This document shows, piece after piece, positions 19,623 to 28,279 of a DNA stretch of 64,000 nucleotides (its first letter is position 1; each line of letters begins with the position of its first letter). The position numbers were made by a program, and so were the translations under genes. Below the pieces are notes generated by a model that saw only the letters and a program-made list of their open reading frames with translations, was not told where the DNA came from and did not search any database. Origin of the DNA: Haemophilus sp. CCUG 60358 (GTDB lineage: Bacteria; Pseudomonadota; Gammaproteobacteria; Enterobacterales; Pasteurellaceae); the NCBI RefSeq assembly GCF_001679485.1, contig NZ_LZOZ01000017.1, forward strand, positions 62,001 through 126,000, given 5' to 3'.

Positions 19623-20048
19623 TTACTTAACAATATCGCCTTTTAATGCCACACCACTCATTAAGTTACCCGCATGGCATTCATATTGCGTTGTGCTTTG
19701 GAAAGTGTTCTTTTTGTAATAACTGACGATATTACCCACTTTGCTCGCACCTTGTGATTTTGCTCTATCTTGGAATTGTTTTACCGTAGAAAGGAATGCC
19801 CACTGACAAGATTTTTCATCTGATTTATTTGCCGCATTCGTTTTCTTATTACTTACCAAACCTGCTTTAACTACTCTGCCTGGTGCTGGTTTGCCAAAAT
19901 AAAGTTTAACCGATGGGTCAATAATTTCTTTTGCTTCTGAAGAATTTAACGCATCCTGAATAGAATAATAATGCGTTGTATCTCTTGGTGCACAAGCAGC
20001 CATAAGCATAGCAGTAGCAACAATACTTAATTTAGATACTAATTTCAT
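19623..20048 (-). CDS. Small lipoprotein of unknown function
   Basis: 141 residues with a lipoprotein signal peptide (LSIVATAMLMAAC, lipidated Cys19). The mature part has two Cys that could form a disulfide (KSCQWAF and QYECHAG) and no recognised catalytic motif. It is on the opposite strand to the biosynthetic genes and is separated from them by the 19576 terminator, so it is probably transcribed on its own. A similar small family is sometimes labelled an excinuclease subunit; nothing in this sequence supports that. Confidence 0.75.
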   Translation of the reverse strand: MKLVSKLSIVATAMLMAACAPRDTTHYYSIQDALNSSEAKEIIDPSVKLYFGKPAPGRVVKAGLVSNKKTNAANKSDEKSCQWAFLSTVKQFQDRAKSQGASKVGNIVSYYKKNTFQSTTQYECHAGNLMSGVALKGDIVK

Positions 20049-20203
20049 TTTGACTCCTTTTGATTTGAATGAAATAAATATTTCCCTTTATAACATAGAG
20101 ATGAGTAATATATCAAATTTTAACCTATCTACGACTATTTTATTGTGAATAGAAGTAGTGTAGAATCTTAAAAATTTTTATTTATAACTTAAGGTACCAA
20201 CCC

Positions 20204-20623
20204 ATGAAAAAACTATTACTTTCCTCACTTTTATTTGGCTCATTTATTCTTTCAGCTTGTTCATCAGGTGTTAATGATGTAAAACCAGTAGAAGCTAAAA
20301 ATATCAAAGAAGTATGCTTGAAAGGATCTATTCGTAAAGCGCCAGATGAAATTGTAGAGGCTTTAACGAAAAGTTTAAAACAAAAACATATCGCAGCAAG
20401 ACTTGTTAAAAAAGATGAAGGCTGTAGTCATATTTTACACTTCAGCGTAAAAGGTAACTCTAAAATTATTGCAAGAGCAAGATTGGATTTAAGAGATTCA
20501 AATAAACTTTCTCTTGGCTCTGTTTCTTATAAACATCGCGGTGATGAAGCTGATCGTGTAAAACAAGTTGGTTTACAAGGCCAAACAGATTTAATGATTA
20601 ATGAATTATTCAAAAACAATTAA
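20204..20623 (+). CDS. Small lipoprotein of unknown function
   Basis: 139 residues with a signal peptide ending in the lipobox LSACSS (Cys19), then an alpha/beta region (VEALTKSLKQKHIAARLV, SHILHFSVKG). It has two further Cys residues (VCLKG and EGCSH). No family is recognised. It ends 16 bases before the first aryl polyene gene and is on the same strand, so it may open that transcript. It is divergent from the neighbouring lipoprotein gene, with about 155 bases between them. Confidence 0.75.
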   Translation: MKKLLLSSLLFGSFILSACSSGVNDVKPVEAKNIKEVCLKGSIRKAPDEIVEALTKSLKQKHIAARLVKKDEGCSHILHFSVKGNSKIIARARLDLRDSNKLSLGSVSYKHRGDEADRVKQVGLQGQTDLMINELFKNN

Positions 20624-20639
20624 TTTTTAACAATATAAC

Positions 20640-21377
20640 ATGACTGAAATCTGTAATTTCTCTTTTTCACTTAAGGGGTGGAATATTGTCTGCAATAAAT
20701 ACTTAGCAGCAGATGATTGGAAACAAGGCTATGCTTATTTACGAAACCAAAGTGAAACATTTGAAGACTTTGCACCTAAATTAGCTTTTTTACCACCACT
20801 TAAACGCCGTCGCTTAAGTGATTCTGCACGTCTCTTTTTTGAGGCTGCATGGGATTTGGTAGGAGAAAATGCAGATATGCCAGTGGTTTATGCTTCATCA
20901 AACAGTGAAATGAACCGCAATTTTGCGTTATGGCATTCATTATTGAAAGAAGGGGATGTTTCCCCTACCTCTTTTAGCCTATCAGTTCATAATGCATTAA
21001 TTGGACAATGGTCTGAATTACGTCAAGTGAAATCAGAAACCACTTCGATTATGGCCCGAGTGGACAATCTTGAAACCGCACTATTGGAAGCAACATTATT
21101 GCTTAATGAAGAGCATGAACAAGTGCTTGTTGTTATTGCAGAATCACCTCTTGAGGCAAAATACAATGCTCAACCGGTCATTCGTACTCCTTTAGGCTAC
21201 GCCTTGGTTTTAGTCGTTACTAAAGGAAAGCAATATCAATTAACGCTTACCGATTCCTCTTTTAATAATGATATCGCAGATAATGCACTAACTTGGGTTT
21301 CTCATCAACATCTTGAGAGTCGTGCTTGGCGTACACCAAGTAGTTCAAATGGAACTTGGCTATGGCAGAAAAATTAG
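20640..21377 (+). CDS. Beta-ketoacyl synthase chain-length-factor-like protein
   Basis: 245 residues resembling the N-terminal half of a ketosynthase: LSDSARLFFEAAWDL, VVYASSNSEMNRNFALW and PTSFSLSVHNALIGQWS. No catalytic Cys is present at the usual place. Proteins of this size and pattern open aryl polyene clusters and pair with a full-length ketosynthase (ApeC with ApeO in the Xenorhabdus system, from memory). Its 3' end overlaps the acyltransferase gene. Confidence 0.75.
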   Translation: MTEICNFSFSLKGWNIVCNKYLAADDWKQGYAYLRNQSETFEDFAPKLAFLPPLKRRRLSDSARLFFEAAWDLVGENADMPVVYASSNSEMNRNFALWHSLLKEGDVSPTSFSLSVHNALIGQWSELRQVKSETTSIMARVDNLETALLEATLLLNEEHEQVLVVIAESPLEAKYNAQPVIRTPLGYALVLVVTKGKQYQLTLTDSSFNNDIADNALTWVSHQHLESRAWRTPSSSNGTWLWQKN

Positions 21378-22135
21378 ATTTTCTTAAACGTTGGCTGGCT
21401 ACCGCCATTGCCTTTTTATTTTGGGCTGTGGCGGGTACATTATTACAACTTGTTTTACTTCCTTTTGCCAAAAAAGGAAAGCAAACTAATTTATCTACAC
21501 AGCTAAAAATTCGTCGTTTTGTCGGCGGGATTTGGTACTATTTTATTCGCTACCTGTCTTGTGCGGGCGCCTTAAAAGTGACTTACCAAGGGTTTGAAAA
21601 ATTGGGACGCCCTGGTCAATTAGTTGTAGTCAATCACCCATCGTTGCTTGATGTTGTATTGATTCTCAGTAAAGCACCTTCACTTAACTGTATTGTGAAA
21701 AAAGATCTTTTACACAATCCCACGATGAGAAATCAAATTCTTGCTTGTGGTTTTATTCCCAATACTGAGTCTCTAGAACTCTTAGATCATTGTGAACGTG
21801 TATTACAACAAGAAAGCCTGTTATTATTTCCTGAAGGAACAAGAACTGGCTGGGATGGCATTGTTAAATTGAATCGTGGTGCCGTTTCAATTGGATTACG
21901 TAGCGCAAAAGTGATTACACCTATTACCATCAAGATGAATCCATTAAGCCTAAAAAAGGGTCATCCATGGTATAAAATACCCGATAGACAAATTCATTAT
22001 GAACTATCAGTTGGCGATGATATAGATCCAAAAGAATGGATAGAAAATCAATCTATCCCAATGGCATCTCGCCGTTTAACGAAATATTTAGAAGATTATT
22101 TTAATTCTCAAACCTCACAAAAAGGATCGCAATAA
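21362..22135 (+). CDS. Lysophospholipid acyltransferase-family protein
   Basis: About 257 residues. An N-terminal membrane helix (WLATAIAFLFWAVAGTLLQL) is followed by a PlsC-type acyltransferase domain with block I NHPSLLDV (the HX4D motif) and block III FPEGTRTG. This places it in the 1-acylglycerol-phosphate acyltransferase superfamily, typical of aryl polyene loci, where it is thought to help attach the polyene to a lipid. I place the start at ATG 21362; a TTG two codons upstream (21356) is an alternative. It overlaps the preceding gene by 16 bases and ends on the first base of the ACP ATG. Confidence 0.85.
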   Translation: MAEKLDFLKRWLATAIAFLFWAVAGTLLQLVLLPFAKKGKQTNLSTQLKIRRFVGGIWYYFIRYLSCAGALKVTYQGFEKLGRPGQLVVVNHPSLLDVVLILSKAPSLNCIVKKDLLHNPTMRNQILACGFIPNTESLELLDHCERVLQQESLLLFPEGTRTGWDGIVKLNRGAVSIGLRSAKVITPITIKMNPLSLKKGHPWYKIPDRQIHYELSVGDDIDPKEWIENQSIPMASRRLTKYLEDYFNSQTSQKGSQ

Positions 22136-22398
22136 TGCAACTTGAACAACAATTAAAACAACTTATCATTGACAGCCTAGCATTAGAAGACATCAGTATC
22201 GAAGATATTGAAACTGACATGCCTCTTTTTTCATCTGAAGGGTTAGGTTTAGATTCAGTTGATGCCTTAGAATTAGGCTTAGCTGTTCAAAAAACATTTG
22301 GTTTACAATTAGATGGCGAACAAACTCAATTAAGAGATTACTTTGAAAGTGTAGCCACGCTTGCTCACTTTATTCGCACACAAAAAGGTGAGGCATAA
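22135..22398 (+). CDS. Acyl carrier protein 1 of the aryl polyene half
   Basis: 87 residues with the phosphopantetheine site LDSVDAL (Ser41). It is strongly acidic, like type II ACPs. It overlaps the acyltransferase stop by one base and is followed after 3 bases by a second ACP gene. Two tandem ACPs are a hallmark of aryl polyene clusters, where they divide starter and extender roles. Confidence 0.9.
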   Translation: MQLEQQLKQLIIDSLALEDISIEDIETDMPLFSSEGLGLDSVDALELGLAVQKTFGLQLDGEQTQLRDYFESVATLAHFIRTQKGEA

Positions 22399-22401
22399 TT
22401 C

Positions 22402-22653
22402 ATGACTGAACAGGAAATCAGAGACTTATTAACGGAAGCTCTGGAATCATTATTTGAGATTGAGCCAGAAAGAATTAAGCCAGAAACAAATCTTTATGAA
22501 GATTTAGAGATCGATAGTATTGATGCTATTGACTTAATTGATCATATTAAACGTAAAACAGGGCATAAACTTCAAGCAGAAGATTTCCGTAATGTGCGTA
22601 CTGTAGATGACGTGGTTCAGGCGGTTCTTAAACTTAGTCAAAACGCACAATAA
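22402..22653 (+). CDS. Acyl carrier protein 2 of the aryl polyene half
   Basis: 83 residues with phosphopantetheine site IDSIDAI (Ser39). It differs clearly from its neighbour in sequence. Its stop overlaps the ATG of the AMP-ligase gene by one base (TAATG), so the ligase and this ACP are probably made together. Ligase-bound starter acid may be loaded onto it, which is inference from position. Confidence 0.9.
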   Translation: MTEQEIRDLLTEALESLFEIEPERIKPETNLYEDLEIDSIDAIDLIDHIKRKTGHKLQAEDFRNVRTVDDVVQAVLKLSQNAQ

Positions 22654-24335
22654 TGACTCCTTACTTACCGACTTCTCTTATTGCTCAGCACCCAAATTGG
22701 CACTATGCTGATTTTGAGTGCCGAGCATTTCAAATTTCAGCTGAATTGCAACAGCGTCAACTTCGTTCTGTCACAGTATGGCTAGAAGATGGTGCAACGT
22801 TGGCATGCCTGCTGCTAGGTGCTTGGCATGCTAATGTTCGTGTTCTTTTTCCACCTAATTTCACTGAAGAAAGTATTCAGTGGGCAAATGATTATTCTGA
22901 ACTTTGGCTCACTGATCGTGATATTAAACTCGAAAAATGCGAACAAATCTCTCAATTTGGTATTACACAAGATTGGGAAAAAATTGCTAAAAATCGACCG
23001 CTCTTTGACTTTAGTAACCAAACTGAAATCTGGTTGAAAACATCAGGTAGCACTGGCGAGGCCAAAACCATCATTAAAACAGCAGAACAAATGTGGTTAG
23101 GCGGAGAAGTATTAGCCGAAGGTTTACCATTTACTGCTGAAAATAATATTACTGCAATTAGCACTGTGAGCATTCAGCATATTTACGGCTTAACAGTACA
23201 TATTATGATGTCACTGGTTAACGGTTGGCAAATTGGTCGGAAACAACTTTTCTACCCTGAATGCATCATGCAAGAAGCCAATAAATCACAATCGGCAGTT
23301 ATTGTAAGCAGTCCAGCGATGCTTTCTGGCATAGACTGGCAGCAAATGAAAATTGCTGAAAATATTGTAGGTATTATTTCTTCTGGCGGCGCATTAGCTG
23401 AAGAGCTCTCTGAGCAAATTAGAGCAAAAATTCACCATCCTGTTATCGAAATTTATGGCAGTACTGAGACAGGTCCAATTGCTATTCGGGATGATATTTC
23501 CCTTTGGCGACAATTACCTAATAGCCAGCTTGGCAGCAATGAGCAAGGCGAGTTATGGATTGAAGGTGTTTGGCTTGCCAAACGCGAACAAACCGCAGAT
23601 GTGGTTGAGTTTGAAGAAAATGGTTTCCGTTTATTAGGACGAGCGGATCGCATTGTCAAAATAGGGGATAAACGAATTTCCTTACTAGGTGTAGAAACAG
23701 CATTGAATAAACACGAATTTATTGAAGATTGTTATATTGCTCAACATCCTGAGAAATCTCGTCTTGCTGCCTGGATTGGATTAACTGAACAAGGCATTCA
23801 ATTTTTTAGAGAGAAAGGGCGAAGAGCGCTTATTCATAAGCTAAAACTTTTCTTAGAGCATTCACAAGAAAAAGCAGCTATCCCTCGTTTTTGGCGATTC
23901 ACTTATCAATTACCACGTAATAGTCAGTCAAAAATAAATAAGCTGGAATTTAATCGCACTTGTTTAGAAACCTGTAAGGATGCGATTTGGCTTGAACAAA
24001 GCAAAAATGAAAATTCACAAATCTCAACCGGTATTGTGCCGCTTGATTTAGTGTATCTAAAAGATCACTTCGCTGAATTTCCATTAGTCCCTGGCGTCAT
24101 TGAATTACAATGGATTTCGGAAAAAATAAAGACGTTTTTTGGTAAAGAAGTCATTATCCGTTCATTCGATAAACTGAAGTATCAAACATTCTTACGACCG
24201 AATGATCGCTTTGATATTCAATTAAAATGGGATTCATCAAAAAATAGAATGGCATTTCAATTACTTGCCAATAATGAAACTTGCTGTACTGGATTAGCCA
24301 TCATAGAGCATGAAGATCACCCTACTGATTGTTAA
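22653..24335 (+). CDS. AMP-dependent ligase fused to an ApeI-like hotdog dehydratase
   Basis: 560 residues in two parts. Residues 1 to about 430 are an adenylating ligase: P-loop WLKTSGSTGEAK, the adenine-binding EIYGSTETGPIA and the hinge region GRADRIVKIGDKRIS. Residues from about 450 form a FabZ/ApeI-type hotdog domain with FPLVPGVIELQWISEK in the position of the dehydratase active-site helix. The ligase probably activates an aromatic acid (4-hydroxybenzoate or a relative) for loading on an ACP, and the dehydratase removes water during chain extension. In other aryl polyene loci the two are separate genes. It overlaps the next gene by 26 bases. Confidence 0.8.
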   Translation: MTPYLPTSLIAQHPNWHYADFECRAFQISAELQQRQLRSVTVWLEDGATLACLLLGAWHANVRVLFPPNFTEESIQWANDYSELWLTDRDIKLEKCEQISQFGITQDWEKIAKNRPLFDFSNQTEIWLKTSGSTGEAKTIIKTAEQMWLGGEVLAEGLPFTAENNITAISTVSIQHIYGLTVHIMMSLVNGWQIGRKQLFYPECIMQEANKSQSAVIVSSPAMLSGIDWQQMKIAENIVGIISSGGALAEELSEQIRAKIHHPVIEIYGSTETGPIAIRDDISLWRQLPNSQLGSNEQGELWIEGVWLAKREQTADVVEFEENGFRLLGRADRIVKIGDKRISLLGVETALNKHEFIEDCYIAQHPEKSRLAAWIGLTEQGIQFFREKGRRALIHKLKLFLEHSQEKAAIPRFWRFTYQLPRNSQSKINKLEFNRTCLETCKDAIWLEQSKNENSQISTGIVPLDLVYLKDHFAEFPLVPGVIELQWISEKIKTFFGKEVIIRSFDKLKYQTFLRPNDRFDIQLKWDSSKNRMAFQLLANNETCCTGLAIIEHEDHPTDC

Positions 24336-24867
24336 TATATTGCTTGCGCTGACAGCCATCGCTTACCCGATTATTTGGCTTTTCTTTCAAGTAGAACAAC
24401 TCTTGCATACGTTACCTTATGTAATGAGTTTATTATGGTTGATTAAAAGCCTAATACAGCCAAATAAGGGACAAAGAATTTTTGCATTGAGCATGGCCGC
24501 CCTATTATTTCTTGTGGGGTGGCAACGTTCACTCGATATGATGTATTGGTATCCTATTTTAATGAATGGAATTATGTTGGTGTTATTTGGCGGAAGTCTA
24601 TTCCAATCTCAATCATTGGTTGAAAGATTAGCACGTTTACAAACGCCTAATCTCAATGCTCAAGCTATTCAATATACTCGCCGAGTAACCCAAGTCTGGT
24701 GTGGTGTATTTTGTTTAAATATTTTGCTTTCAACTCTCTTCGTTGCATTCGACTTATTAGAATATTGGGCAATTTATACTGGGGTTATTTCTTACATTAT
24801 TATGGGCCTAGTTATGAGTATTGAATGGCTCATTCGTCAACGCGTAAAACGGAATCACTATGAATAA
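24310..24867 (+). CDS. Predicted inner-membrane protein (COG4648-like)
   Basis: 185 residues and largely hydrophobic, with about five membrane helices (residues near 5-25, 35-50, 58-75, 115-135 and 142-162). No catalytic motif is seen. Small membrane proteins of this type occur beside the AMP ligase in aryl polyene clusters; their role is unknown. It overlaps both neighbours (26 and 8 bases), which fits a single translationally coupled unit. Confidence 0.75.
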   Translation: MKITLLIVNILLALTAIAYPIIWLFFQVEQLLHTLPYVMSLLWLIKSLIQPNKGQRIFALSMAALLFLVGWQRSLDMMYWYPILMNGIMLVLFGGSLFQSQSLVERLARLQTPNLNAQAIQYTRRVTQVWCGVFCLNILLSTLFVAFDLLEYWAIYTGVISYIIMGLVMSIEWLIRQRVKRNHYE

Positions 24868-26167
24868 ACATCAACCTAACTCACTTATTGCATTAAATCC
24901 AGAATGGCGCTGGCAAGATTTTACTTATCGCTGTCAACAAATTAGCCAACAACTTCAACAAGATAACATTCAAAGTGCGGCATTTTGGTTTGAAGATGCG
25001 GCAAACTATGCCTGTGCAATGCTTGCCTGTTTTGATGCTAAAACCCGAATTTTACTTCCACCAAACCTTTTAGATGAAAATCAAGAATGGATTCGTGATA
25101 ATGCTGATATGTTATTTGATGATAATAAATTCAACACCTATGGTATTTCACAAGTTGTTGATAAAAAAGATTTCTTCATTGATAAACATTGTCAAACCGA
25201 AATTTGGTTAAAAACATCAGGAAGTAGTGGTCAACCTAAAATTATGCTGAAAACAGCGGAAAAAATGTGGCAAGAATCTGAAGCAATTAGTCAGTCACTC
25301 CCTTTCCCTGAAGGACATGACATCCATGTTGTTTCAAGCGTTTCAGCACAACACCACTATGGTTTATCCTATCGAGTCATGTTACCGCTGACAATGGGCT
25401 GGTCAATTGGTCGCAAACAGCTCCCTTATCCAGAATATATGATTGCAGAAAGCCTTATTGCGAAACAATCTATCTGGATTAGCAGCCCAGCATTACTGAC
25501 CCATTTAAATTTAGATGAACCTCAACTTCATCAATGTCGTATTTTAGGGATTCTGTCTTCTGGTGGGATGTTGCCAGAAGAAACCGCAACGGCAATGCGC
25601 AAAAAACTTAAGACTAAAACAATTGAAGGCTATGGTAGTACAGAAACTGGCGTCATTGCGTTTCGTGAACAAGCCGGACTTTGGACCCCTACCCCCGTAA
25701 CTAAAATTGGGGTTAATGAAGAAAATGCATTATGGGTTGAATCACCTTGGCTTGAACAGCGTGAGCAAACAGCTGATGGCGTTGAAATTATTGGTAATCA
25801 ATTTAACTTATTAGGACGCATTGATCGCATTGTTAAATTTGGCGATAAACGTATTTCTTTAGTTCGAATTGAGCAAGACCTACTGAAACACACTTATATT
25901 CGAGATTGCTATGTTGCACAGCACCCTAATCATTTACGCCCAGCAGCTTGGGTAGAATTGAATGAGGAGGGAATCTCCTTTTACCTACAAAAAGGACGAG
26001 CTGAGTTATTAAAACAACTCCGTCTTTACTTAAGCAAAACGCAGGAACACTCAGGGTTACCTCGTTTTTGGCGATTTACTAACAGATTGCCACGTAATAG
26101 CCAATTCAAGATTAGCCGTGCTGATTTTGATGCTGTATTCTTGCACGAAAAAGAAGAACAATTTTAA
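24860..26167 (+). CDS. Second AMP-dependent ligase, without a dehydratase domain
   Basis: 435 residues. It is clearly paralogous to the ligase part of the gene at 22653: both share TEIWLKTSGS, SIGRKQL or QIGRKQL, and the RIDRIVKFGDKRISL hinge. It has its own P-loop (TSGSSGQPK) and YGSTETG adenine-binding segment, so it appears active. It lacks the C-terminal hotdog domain. Either it activates a different acid or it is a partly redundant copy. It is preceded by the membrane-protein gene with an 8-base overlap. Confidence 0.85.
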   Translation: MNKHQPNSLIALNPEWRWQDFTYRCQQISQQLQQDNIQSAAFWFEDAANYACAMLACFDAKTRILLPPNLLDENQEWIRDNADMLFDDNKFNTYGISQVVDKKDFFIDKHCQTEIWLKTSGSSGQPKIMLKTAEKMWQESEAISQSLPFPEGHDIHVVSSVSAQHHYGLSYRVMLPLTMGWSIGRKQLPYPEYMIAESLIAKQSIWISSPALLTHLNLDEPQLHQCRILGILSSGGMLPEETATAMRKKLKTKTIEGYGSTETGVIAFREQAGLWTPTPVTKIGVNEENALWVESPWLEQREQTADGVEIIGNQFNLLGRIDRIVKFGDKRISLVRIEQDLLKHTYIRDCYVAQHPNHLRPAAWVELNEEGISFYLQKGRAELLKQLRLYLSKTQEHSGLPRFWRFTNRLPRNSQFKISRADFDAVFLHEKEEQF

Positions 26168-26173
26168 ATTGCT

Positions 26174-26902
26174 ATGATGGAACCTAAACTTATTGCGATT
26201 ATCCCGCACTACAATCATTCCGACAAAATTGGCAATGTAATTAACCAATTACACAAGCTAAATTTGCCTGTATTAGTGGTAGATGATGGCTCATCCGAAC
26301 AGCATAAAAAAACGTTATCTTCTCTTTCTGAAAAAGACAATCTGCATATTCATTATTGCTCACAAAATCAAGGTAAAGGTGGTGCAATGAAAGTAGGCTT
26401 TAGGTTAGCGTTTGAGCAAGGATTCACACATGCATTACAAGTAGATGCTGATGGTCAACATAATCTCATTGATGCTCTTTTAATGCTGCAAAAAATGCTA
26501 GAAAATCCGACCGCACTTATTTGTGGTAACCCTATATACGGTGATGACGCACCTAAATCTCGACTTTATGGGCGAAAAATTACGGATTTTTGGAATGCCA
26601 TTCATACACTTTCTCTCGATATTAAAGATGGCATGTGTGGTTTTCGCTTATATCCATTGAATCGTACCATTGAAATTCTCGATAACGAACATATTGGGAA
26701 TCGCATGGATTTTGATATTGAAATTATCATCAAAGCTCATTGGTACCAAATTCCGTTAATTTGGGTTGATACCCCCGTTTCCTATGATAAAAACGGCGTC
26801 TCACATTTCAACGCTTGGAAAGACAATGTATTAATCAGTAAAATGCACATGTATTTATTTTTTGGTATGTTAAAACGCTTACTAACTGGAAAGCCTCTAT
26901 GA
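26174..26902 (+). CDS. Family 2 glycosyltransferase
   Basis: 242 residues with the GT-A fold signatures IAIIPHYNHSDKI, VVDDGSS and VDADGQH, the last being a DXD-like metal site. It resembles dolichyl-phosphate-mannose synthase-like enzymes. In aryl polyene clusters a GT2 and an LpxL-type acyltransferase are often fused; here they are separate genes overlapping by 4 bases. It may add a sugar to the polyene head or build the lipid anchor. The substrate is unknown. Confidence 0.88.
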   Translation: MMEPKLIAIIPHYNHSDKIGNVINQLHKLNLPVLVVDDGSSEQHKKTLSSLSEKDNLHIHYCSQNQGKGGAMKVGFRLAFEQGFTHALQVDADGQHNLIDALLMLQKMLENPTALICGNPIYGDDAPKSRLYGRKITDFWNAIHTLSLDIKDGMCGFRLYPLNRTIEILDNEHIGNRMDFDIEIIIKAHWYQIPLIWVDTPVSYDKNGVSHFNAWKDNVLISKMHMYLFFGMLKRLLTGKPL

Positions 26903-27837
26903 GTCAACCAAATGAAAATAGTCAACATTGGGCGAAACAATCGGAACGAGGAAATGCTTTCTTCTTAAATCTCACACGATTAATCGTAAAATATTGCCCA
27001 TTATGGTTAATTAAAATCGCCACATTTGTGGTGGTTTGTTATTTTTATCTTACTGCCCGAAAAGCGCGAAACAACATTAAGACTTATCAATATCGTCTTA
27101 AACAACAATTTCCGCATTGTCACCTCCCCTCATTCCCTGTATTTCGTCAATTTCTCTTTTTTGGTGAAATCATTTGTGACAACTTTGCGGTTTGGCAACG
27201 TAAAATCCATTACAAGGATTTAATTATCGATGATGCTGATAATTTATATGGCGATGTAGATCAAGGTGGACGAGGTCAGATTCTTGTTTGCTCGCATTTT
27301 GGTAACATCGAGATTTGTCGTGCATTAGTTGATAGTGGACAACATGAAGACTTTCATTTGAATGTATTAGTACATAGCAAAAATGCTGAAGCATTTAACA
27401 AAGCATTAGTTGAAGCTGGTGCTGACGCCTTACCTCTTATTCAAGTTGAAGATTTAGATGCGCAAAAAATGTTAGAGCTTTCTCAACGCTTAGAACGAGG
27501 TGAATGGATTGCGATTGCAGCTGATCGCGTACCTATTCGTGGCGATAAAACACAATCAGTCAATTTCCTTGGTCACTCTGCTGAATTTCCTCAAGGTGCG
27601 TGGTTGCTTGCAAGTATTTTAAAAGCGCCTTTAAATACAATTTTCTGCCTTAAAGAAAAAGGACAATATCGAATGAAATTGCGCCATTTTTCTCCCCCAA
27701 TTAGTGGGCGTGGCAAAGCGCGAGAAGAAAATATTAAACAGGTCATGCAACAATATGCGGACTTACTTGCCAAAGAATGTGCAGAAAATCCTTTACTTTG
27801 GTTTAATTTTTATAACTTTTGGAATGATAAAAAATGA
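26899..27837 (+). CDS. LpxL/HtrB-type lipid acyltransferase
   Basis: 312 residues with one N-terminal membrane helix (LIKIATFVVVCYFYLTA) and the late-acyltransferase motifs CSHFGNIEICRAL (catalytic His), RVPIRGDKT and FPQGAWLLAS. Family members acylate lipid A; in aryl polyene loci this protein is thought to transfer an acyl or polyene chain. It starts in an ATGA overlap with the glycosyltransferase stop and ends in one with the thioesterase start. Confidence 0.88.
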   Translation: MSQPNENSQHWAKQSERGNAFFLNLTRLIVKYCPLWLIKIATFVVVCYFYLTARKARNNIKTYQYRLKQQFPHCHLPSFPVFRQFLFFGEIICDNFAVWQRKIHYKDLIIDDADNLYGDVDQGGRGQILVCSHFGNIEICRALVDSGQHEDFHLNVLVHSKNAEAFNKALVEAGADALPLIQVEDLDAQKMLELSQRLERGEWIAIAADRVPIRGDKTQSVNFLGHSAEFPQGAWLLASILKAPLNTIFCLKEKGQYRMKLRHFSPPISGRGKAREENIKQVMQQYADLLAKECAENPLLWFNFYNFWNDKK

Positions 27838-28277
27838 AAAAGCACGTTTTTTGCCGTCATAATTCTGAATTCGAAGTGCAATTCTTTGATGTCGATTCTA
27901 TGGATATTATGTGGCATGGACATTACGTTAAATACCTTGAGATGGCACGTTGTCAATTTCTAGAGGAAATTGGCTATACCTATGACGTTATGAAGAAACA
28001 AGGGTTTGGTTGGCCAATCGTTCAACTTAACATTAAATATGTTAACCCTGCATTATTTCGTCAAAAAATCCGAATTGAATTAAAAGTAGTCGAATATGAA
28101 ACTTGCTTGCGCATTGATTATGTTATTTTTGATGCTAAAACCAATCAAAAATTAACCACGGCAAGTACAACCCAAGTAGCCGTTAGTATGCAAACACGCG
28201 AAATGCAATTACAAACGCCACCATGTTGGCAAAGTGCGGTCAAAACTCATCCTACTTTTGTATCTGAAGGGGAATAA
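27834..28277 (+). CDS. 4-hydroxybenzoyl-CoA-type hotdog thioesterase
   Basis: 147 residues. VQFFDVDSMDIMWHGHYVKY and the helix LEMARCQFLEEIG are the classic YbgC/4HBT motif, with the catalytic Asp in the DVD segment. In aryl polyene systems a thioesterase of this class (ApeK) is present. It may release stalled chains or the finished acid. An exact uptake signal is found at 28232-28240. Confidence 0.9.
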   Translation: MKKHVFCRHNSEFEVQFFDVDSMDIMWHGHYVKYLEMARCQFLEEIGYTYDVMKKQGFGWPIVQLNIKYVNPALFRQKIRIELKVVEYETCLRIDYVIFDAKTNQKLTTASTTQVAVSMQTREMQLQTPPCWQSAVKTHPTFVSEGE

Positions 28278-28279
28278 TA

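Noticed and set aside
19623..20048. Possible excinuclease subunit
   Set aside because: The sequence is a small lipoprotein with no ATPase motif, so a DNA-repair role is not supported.
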